The translations under genes and the position numbers were made by a program. A stretch of 64,000 bases of DNA, from assembly GCA_964469265.1 (NCBI GenBank), contig CAYXYF010000008.1:1-64000 (forward strand), in the 5' to 3' direction. Below are positions 59,342 through 64,000 of this stretch, piece by piece. Source of the stretch: JAEYZS01 sp964469265 (GTDB lineage Bacteria; Bdellovibrionota; Bdellovibrionia; Bdellovibrionales; JAEYZS01). Under the pieces are notes generated by a model. The model ran no database searches and was not told where the DNA came from. It saw only the letters and a program-made list of their open reading frames with translations. How positions within the stretch are numbered: the first letter of the stretch is position 1; each line of letters begins with the position of its first letter.

Positions 59342-61558
59342 ATGGCACATTTACCTCCGTTGATACTCGATTTGGCGTTAATCCTCGGTGCTGCCGGACT
59401 GATGACGCTGATCTTTAAAAAAATAAAACAGCCCGTTGTACTGGGCTATATCATCGCGGGGTTGTTGGTCGGTCCGCATTTTTCAATTTTTCCATCCATC
59501 TCTGATTTACCAAATATTCAAATCTGGGCTGAAATTGGAGTTATCTTTTTACTGTTCGGTCTAGGATTAGAGTTCAGTTTTAAAAAACTAGCAAAAGTGG
59601 GCGGGGCGGCCACCATTACAGCCGTTGTTGAAATTGTTGGGATGATTGCCATTGGTTATGCCTTAGGTAGGGCCATGGGCTGGTCAGAAATCAACAGTAT
59701 GTTTCTAGGGGCCATTCTTTCTGTTTCATCAACTACAATTATTATTCGCGCATTTGATGAGCTAAATGTTAAAAATCAAAAGTTCGCTGGTATCGTTTTT
59801 GGTGCGCTTATTGTTGAGGACCTTGCGGCAATTATGCTTATGGTTCTTTTAACTACGATCTCGTTGAGTCAGCAATTTCAAGGTGTGGAAATGGCAGGCT
59901 CCATAGTGAAGCTCTTATTCTTCTTAGCACTTTGGTTTCTTGCTGGAATATTTATAATCCCAACTTTCTTACGAAGAATCCAAAAATACCTATCGCCAGA
60001 AACTACCTTGGTAGTTTCAATTGCACTTTGTTTGGCGATGGTTGTGTTGGCGACGAAGGCAGGGTTTTCTCCAGCACTCGGCGCATTTATCATGGGTTCG
60101 ATTTTAGCAGAGACGACCTATATTGAAAAAATCGAACATATCTTCCAACCAGTGAAAGATCTCTTTGGTGCGATTTTTTTTGTATCAGTCGGAATGCTAA
60201 TTGATCCGCAAATTTTAATGGAATACTGGCTGCCAGTCCTTATCGTTACAGTGGTTACAATCATCGGCAAAGTTATCACAACGGGCGGCGGGACGCTTCT
60301 TTCTGGTCAGTCACTGAAGACTTCAATGCAAACTGGGTTGAGCTTAACTCAAATTGGTGAATTCTCGTTTATCATTGCTGCTCTTGGAGTTAGTTTAAAT
60401 GTGATAGGAGATTTCGTTTATCCAATTACGGTGGCGGTCTCTGCTATTACAACTTTTACTACGCCATATCTTATTAAGTATTCAGGACCGATTTATGAAT
60501 TCACCCATAGACACATTCCAAAAAGAGTTGATGATGCGCTTGTAAGATATAGTGCCTCGGCACAAGGGGTGGGTGCTGTTAGCGACTGGAGAAAGCTCGT
60601 TCGCTCGTATACAATACATGTTGGTATTAATGTAATTATCGTTTTGGGTATCTTTTTATTATTCTCACAAATCATCTCTGAACTTATCTATGAGAAGGTC
60701 GCACATGGCGGTTTGGCCGTCGCTGCAAATCTTATCCTTACTTTACTTATTGCAGCTCCGTTTCTTTGGGCGCTCGTGGGCAAGAGAATCAATAACGGTG
60801 TTTATTCAAAAATCTGGGCTACAAACAGATTGCGCACCCCTATAGTGGTGTTAGAGATCTTACGTTATATTATTGGTATATTTCTTTTAGGTCTTTTACT
60901 GCGGCAGTATTTTTCAACTGGCATTGCTGTGGCGATTCCTGTTGCGATCGTTTCCATTGTTATGGCGGTCTTTTCAAGCCGTTTAAAATCGGTTTACGAT
61001 CTTGTTGAAAAGAAATTTCTTTTAAATCTCAATGAGCGAGAGATAAAACAAAATAAATCCAATCCGCCCATCGCACCTTGGGACGCGCACATTACAAAAT
61101 ATTCTGTGGCTCCTCATTCAGAAATTGTCGGAAAAAATCTTTTGGAAATTGGAGTAAGAGAGAAGTACGGCGTCACCATTGCTTTAATTGAGCGCGGCGA
61201 TTTTAAAATTAAGGCGCCCGCAGGTAACGAGCGTTTATACCCGCATGATAAGCTCTCAGTTATCGGTACAGACGAACAGTTGGAACGTTTTAAGGAACTC
61301 ATTGAGCCTTCTGTTGTTGCAACTCCTGTCGACGATGACGACTTTATGTTGCGTCAAATTGAAGTCGATAGCGACTCTGGATTAATTAACCAATCCATTC
61401 GTTCTCTCGGTATCAGGGGTAAAGCGAAAGCCGTTATTGTCGGTGTAGAGAGAAACGGTGCTAGAATTTTAAACCCTGAAGCTTCTTTTGTTTTCAAAGA
61501 AGGCGATATTGTTTGGATTGCTGGCGATCAAGATATTTTAAACCAGCTGAGAAGTTAA
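59342..61558 (+). CDS. Kef-type K+/H+ antiporter with two TrkA-C domains
   Basis: CPA2 family, 738 residues. Membrane part of about 12 helices (1-400) with FKKIKQPVVLGYIIAGLLVGPH, FLLFGLGLEFSFKKL and GALIVEDLAAIMLM. A second hydrophobic group of four or five helices (about 420-550) follows. Two C-terminal TrkA-C (RCK-C) domains (about 580-660 and 670-738: SEIVGKNLLEIGVREKYGVTIALI and GLINQSIRSLGIRGKAKAVIVGV). No NAD-binding TrkA-N domain. Ion specificity is not deducible. Confidence 0.85.
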   Translation: MAHLPPLILDLALILGAAGLMTLIFKKIKQPVVLGYIIAGLLVGPHFSIFPSISDLPNIQIWAEIGVIFLLFGLGLEFSFKKLAKVGGAATITAVVEIVGMIAIGYALGRAMGWSEINSMFLGAILSVSSTTIIIRAFDELNVKNQKFAGIVFGALIVEDLAAIMLMVLLTTISLSQQFQGVEMAGSIVKLLFFLALWFLAGIFIIPTFLRRIQKYLSPETTLVVSIALCLAMVVLATKAGFSPALGAFIMGSILAETTYIEKIEHIFQPVKDLFGAIFFVSVGMLIDPQILMEYWLPVLIVTVVTIIGKVITTGGGTLLSGQSLKTSMQTGLSLTQIGEFSFIIAALGVSLNVIGDFVYPITVAVSAITTFTTPYLIKYSGPIYEFTHRHIPKRVDDALVRYSASAQGVGAVSDWRKLVRSYTIHVGINVIIVLGIFLLFSQIISELIYEKVAHGGLAVAANLILTLLIAAPFLWALVGKRINNGVYSKIWATNRLRTPIVVLEILRYIIGIFLLGLLLRQYFSTGIAVAIPVAIVSIVMAVFSSRLKSVYDLVEKKFLLNLNEREIKQNKSNPPIAPWDAHITKYSVAPHSEIVGKNLLEIGVREKYGVTIALIERGDFKIKAPAGNERLYPHDKLSVIGTDEQLERFKELIEPSVVATPVDDDDFMLRQIEVDSDSGLINQSIRSLGIRGKAKAVIVGVERNGARILNPEASFVFKEGDIVWIAGDQDILNQLRS

Positions 61559-62181
61559 TTAATCAATACAAGGTGCCGTTCAACCTCTAATACGGGTGAT
61601 TGAAGCGCAATCGTTTTCATTTGAAGATCTTTAAATTTCTTTTTTGCTAATTCTAACTCTTCATCAATTTTTTCTTTTCTTGCCTTAAGAAGAAAATATT
61701 TTCCGCCGGCTTGATAATAGCTGCGGCTCATATTCAAAATCACATCAATGGGCTTGAAGGCTCTGGCAATGATTAAATCAATCGGAGTAAGGTCGCTAGG
61801 AATTTCGCCGAGGACCTCAATATTGGGCGCAATGGATTTATTCTTTTTTAAAAACGTCTGTTTAAGGATACTTTTCTCAAAAAGCTTAAACTGAACTTTC
61901 GAGAAGTGAATAGCGTAGATAACCCCAGGAAGTCCCCCACCAGTTCCAAAATCAGCAACCAGCTTTGCGTCTTGAGGGAAGTGCTTTAACGGCAAAAGAC
62001 AATCGATGACGTGATTATCAATTAATTCTTCAAAAGTCATTTTACGACTAATCAAATTCAGTTCGCTATTAGACGTCCAAAGAAGCTCGATATAATTGCG
62101 GAGTGCGGGAAGAGCTTGCTCATTAAATCCTAGCTCTAGAATCAACGGTACCCGTTTTTCAAAGTAATTAAAATCTACCAT
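61555..62181 (-). CDS. rsmG: 16S rRNA (guanine527-N7)-methyltransferase
   Basis: 208 residues, the GidB family. SAM motif KLVADFGTGGGLPGVIYAI, then VQFKLFEKSILKQTFL and the PIDLIIARAFKPIDVIL block. N-terminal LWTSNSELNLISRK with NLI is characteristic. Stop overlaps the convergent antiporter stop by four bases. Confidence 0.92.
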   Translation of the reverse strand: MVDFNYFEKRVPLILELGFNEQALPALRNYIELLWTSNSELNLISRKMTFEELIDNHVIDCLLPLKHFPQDAKLVADFGTGGGLPGVIYAIHFSKVQFKLFEKSILKQTFLKKNKSIAPNIEVLGEIPSDLTPIDLIIARAFKPIDVILNMSRSYYQAGGKYFLLKARKEKIDEELELAKKKFKDLQMKTIALQSPVLEVERHLVLIN

Positions 62182-62222
62182 GCAAATAAATTTAAGCTAG
62201 TTCTGCTTTTGATACAAGCGCA

Positions 62223-62573
62223 TCATGGAGAAACAAAATACTGAAACAAAACCTCATAGTGTCTGTTGAGCTCAGTAGACTCTTGATGAGTTCCCCCTGC
62301 ATCAGGATGAAAAACCCGAGAGAGTTTCTTTCTAGCGCTAATGAGCTCTTCGCCCGTCGGTCTGTCTTGAAAGGTGAAGCCATTTTCCTCAAAGTATTTT
62401 AAAGAAAGGGATACGCTTTCAGGGTAGTTTGCGGCTTGTTCTTTGGCATTTTGTTTTTGTTTCCGCTTAGCGGCCCATAGCTTTTGTCGCTGATACTGGA
62501 GCTTCCGATATTCAGATTGCCGTTTTTTTTGTTCGGCAGCATATTTTTCAAATTTTTCGGAATCTTTTTTCAT
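62223..62573 (-). CDS. J-domain protein (116 aa)
   Basis: Charged N-terminal half (KYAAEQKKRQSEYRKLQYQRQKLWAAKRKQ, helical) and a C-terminal J domain with the HPD tripeptide (RKKLSRVFHPDAGGTHQESTELNRHYEVL). Would stimulate an Hsp70. No Gly/Phe or zinc-finger region, so a small dedicated co-chaperone. Stands between a secreted gene and rsmG on the same strand. Confidence 0.75.
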   Translation of the reverse strand: MKKDSEKFEKYAAEQKKRQSEYRKLQYQRQKLWAAKRKQKQNAKEQAANYPESVSLSLKYFEENGFTFQDRPTGEELISARKKLSRVFHPDAGGTHQESTELNRHYEVLFQYFVSP

Positions 62574-62607
62574 GGATAACTAAGCCTTTGAAAGAAGTTA
62601 TTTACTT

Positions 62608-63027
62608 TTATAACTCTAAATCAACTTTTCTTACAAGCTCGTTATGAATGCCAGAACCTTTTCTTTGATAGTGAACTTCATAGGTTCCCTTTGGTCCATA
62701 AAACTGAAGTTTGTACTCAACTCCATGAAGGGATCTGTACATGTCAAAGTTTAAGCGGACATCTTTAGACTGTACAACTCGAAAGGTTTTGTAATTTCCG
62801 TTGAAGTCTTTAAAGAGCACAACTCTTGCTGTCGCAAGGACGGCTCCAGGCTTATAGACTTCGATAACATCAAGAATTTCACCGCGATGGAATACCGTCG
62901 TTTGTTCGCTTAACCGAAAATCGGATTTTAAGTTTGGCTGAGACGTATTGAAAAGACTACCGCAACGGTTAAGCGCGGATGCGGGTACCGTAAAGCAAAA
63001 TAAAGCTAGTGCAATGAAAACCTTCAA
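62608..63027 (-). CDS. Small secreted protein (139 aa), unknown
   Basis: Signal peptide MKVFIALALFCFTVPASA, mature start LNRCGSLF. Beta-rich body (YKPGAVLATARVVLFKDFNGNYKTFRVVQSKDVRLNFD, EYKLQFYGPKGTYEVHYQRKG) with one Cys. No family recognised. The 63028-63260 spacer carries a GGGCT/AGCCC inverted repeat (about 63047-63079) and nothing else I can name. Confidence 0.65.
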   Translation of the reverse strand: MKVFIALALFCFTVPASALNRCGSLFNTSQPNLKSDFRLSEQTTVFHRGEILDVIEVYKPGAVLATARVVLFKDFNGNYKTFRVVQSKDVRLNFDMYRSLHGVEYKLQFYGPKGTYEVHYQRKGSGIHNELVRKVDLEL

Positions 63028-63266
63028 TTTAAATCTCCCACACGTGTCTAGGGCTAATGCCTCGTAAATAACAATGCAAGCCCTGGGCCTCAGAAATTCA
63101 AGTACTTACAAAGTATATAGGGCATGTCACTGAAAAATGTGACTAATTTTGTCAGAGCAAATAGATCGTAGCGTGAGGGGAGAGTTAAACTAAAGTTGAT
63201 AAGTTTTTTATAGTTTTAAAGAGGGCCTTCTATGTATAATATTTTTAAACAGAAAAGAGGGTGTCT

Positions 63267-63878
63267 TTGAATAGTTTAGATTTAAGCGGGGCGAAGATTC
63301 ATATTAAACAACGCTTCGAGATGGCAGAGCTTGTGGGTTTTGAAACAAGAAACAAATATGAGATCAAAGACTCTAGGCAAGAGATTATAGGATTTGCAGC
63401 AGAGAGAGGAAAAGGGATTTTCGAGTTTCTGATGCGACAGATGTTAGGGCATTGGCGAACTTTCGAGGTCCACATCCTTAATCCGCTTCGTCGTCCATGT
63501 TTGGTATGTAAACATCCATTTCGTCTCATTTTTCAGCGCTTTGAAATATACAATCACACGGGAGAATTCTTGGGCGCAATTCAGCAGCGTTTTTCGATTT
63601 TATCTAAGAGGTTCGATATCGTCGACCATAGGGGGGCTCTGCTTTTCGAGATGTCCTCACCCATTTATAGAATTTGGACCTTTCCAATTCGTAGAGGAAA
63701 TTTTGAGTACGCAAGAATCGTAAAAAAGTGGACGGGTATAGGATCTGAAGCGTTCACTGATAAAGATAACTTTGAGGTCGACTTTCTGAGCGCAAACCTA
63801 AGCGAGGTCCAAAAAAATCTAATTTTGGCAGCGGCACTGTTTGTAGATATCCAGTACTTTGAATATAAGGCGCAGTAG
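63267..63878 (+). CDS. Phospholipid-scramblase-family protein
   Basis: About 203 residues. IKQRFEMAELVGFETRNKYEI near the N-terminus, FLMRQMLGHWRTFEVHILNP, and ILSKRFDIVDHRGALLFEMSSP show the repeated barrel strands of the scramblase/LURP/Tubby-like fold, ending in a hydrophobic helix (NLILAAALFVDIQYFEY). Start may be TTG at 63267 (AGAGG six bases upstream) or GTG at 63261. No Ca-binding segment recognised, so lipid scrambling is unproven. Confidence 0.65.
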   Translation: MNSLDLSGAKIHIKQRFEMAELVGFETRNKYEIKDSRQEIIGFAAERGKGIFEFLMRQMLGHWRTFEVHILNPLRRPCLVCKHPFRLIFQRFEIYNHTGEFLGAIQQRFSILSKRFDIVDHRGALLFEMSSPIYRIWTFPIRRGNFEYARIVKKWTGIGSEAFTDKDNFEVDFLSANLSEVQKNLILAAALFVDIQYFEYKAQ

Positions 63879-63884
63879 AAATAC

Positions 63885-64000
63885 TTAAGAATCTTGAGTA
63901 TTGAATTGATAAACTCTTTCTCTACTAGAGGGAGTAGAGACCTCGCTCTTAACGTTGAGTTGAAAGAAGCTAACCTTTTTCCCGCCACGAGTATTGTCAT
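63885..64000 (-). CDS. C-terminal end of a gene running off the window edge
   Basis: The frame ending at TAA 63885-63887 is open to the edge and reads DNTRGGKKVSFFQLNVKSEV then STPSSRERVYQFNTQDS, a natural-looking tail of 37 residues. Another frame also stays open here but looks less natural. Convergent with the scramblase-family gene, six bases apart. Identity unknown. Confidence 0.45.
   Translation of the reverse strand, partial: DNTRGGKKVSFFQLNVKSEVSTPSSRERVYQFNTQDS

Noticed and set aside
63234..63272. Tiny frame MYNIFKQKRGCL before the scramblase-family gene
   Set aside because: No ribosome binding site; it overlaps the next start and looks like AT-rich spacer.
1..64000. tRNA, rRNA, CRISPR arrays, insertion sequences, prophage
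   Set aside because: Intergenic regions were read for T-loop-like motifs, regularly spaced repeats and transposase or integrase frames; none was found.

Overview
The window looks like a draft-assembly contig from a Gram-negative, Bdellovibrio-like bacterium (Bdellovibrionota). This is inferred from gene content and protein style, not from a marker tree. Supporting signs are the outer-membrane machinery (TonB-dependent receptor, MsbA, LpoB-type lipoprotein), an MreB rod system, many secreted proteins without known family, a sigma-54 activator with sigma-54-like promoters, and heavy investment in peptidoglycan synthesis and recycling. Two runs of exactly 100 N (5203-5302 and 18369-18468) are scaffold gaps of unknown true size. 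No tRNA, rRNA, CRISPR array, transposase or prophage gene was seen.

Layout, left to right. 0.3-4.8 kb: a eukaryote-type class I ribonucleotide reductase (nrdB-nrdA), a small beta-barrel-like protein and a 42-residue basic protein. 4.8-11.1 kb, minus strand: a vitamin-B12-type uptake set (btuB-btuF-btuC-btuD plus tonB) behind nagZ. 11.1-13.7 kb: a DppBC-type permease pair and a secreted protein. 13.9-18.2 kb: a TadG-like protein facing two Gly/Cys-rich secreted proteins. 18.3-20.6 kb: tandem secreted proteins carrying an HEARH zincin-like motif, flanked by an exact 50-bp repeat and an assembly gap. 20.7-22.7 kb: murU-amgK (MurNAc recycling). 22.8-25.6 kb: a sigma-54 activator and a degenerate relative with its own sigma-54-like promoter. 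25.6-34.1 kb: msbA, uvrA, PBP1A and a coiled-coil secreted protein.

34.4-44.8 kb: two small proteins, a 6S RNA gene, then the plus-strand run xseA-xseB-ispA-tlyA, a patatin-fold lipoprotein that has lost its catalytic residues, and pepP; then a HAD phosphatase, a GNAT-like protein, glpD and two overlapping convergent genes. 45-49.5 kb: mreB followed by a sigma-like protein, an anti-sigma-like membrane protein and a sensor kinase. 49.5-54.6 kb: secreted proteins including a 1206-residue one; two minus-strand genes have sigma-54-like promoters. 54.7-61.6 kb: lpoB, a TPR lipoprotein, lytic transglycosylase slt, a small membrane protein and a Kef-type antiporter. 61.5-64 kb: rsmG, a J-domain protein, a secreted protein, a scramblase-family protein and the tail of a gene running off the edge.

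Common threads are wall turnover (NagZ, AmgK, MurU, PBP1A, LpoB, Slt, MreB) and a probable sigma-54 circuit. The circuit comprises the activator at 23955-25508, three sigma-54-like promoters (23780-23795, 50876-50891, 54565-54580), and a palindrome TGTCTCA-N3-TGAGACA found both upstream of the activator and after the sensor kinase. Linking these into one regulon is inference.
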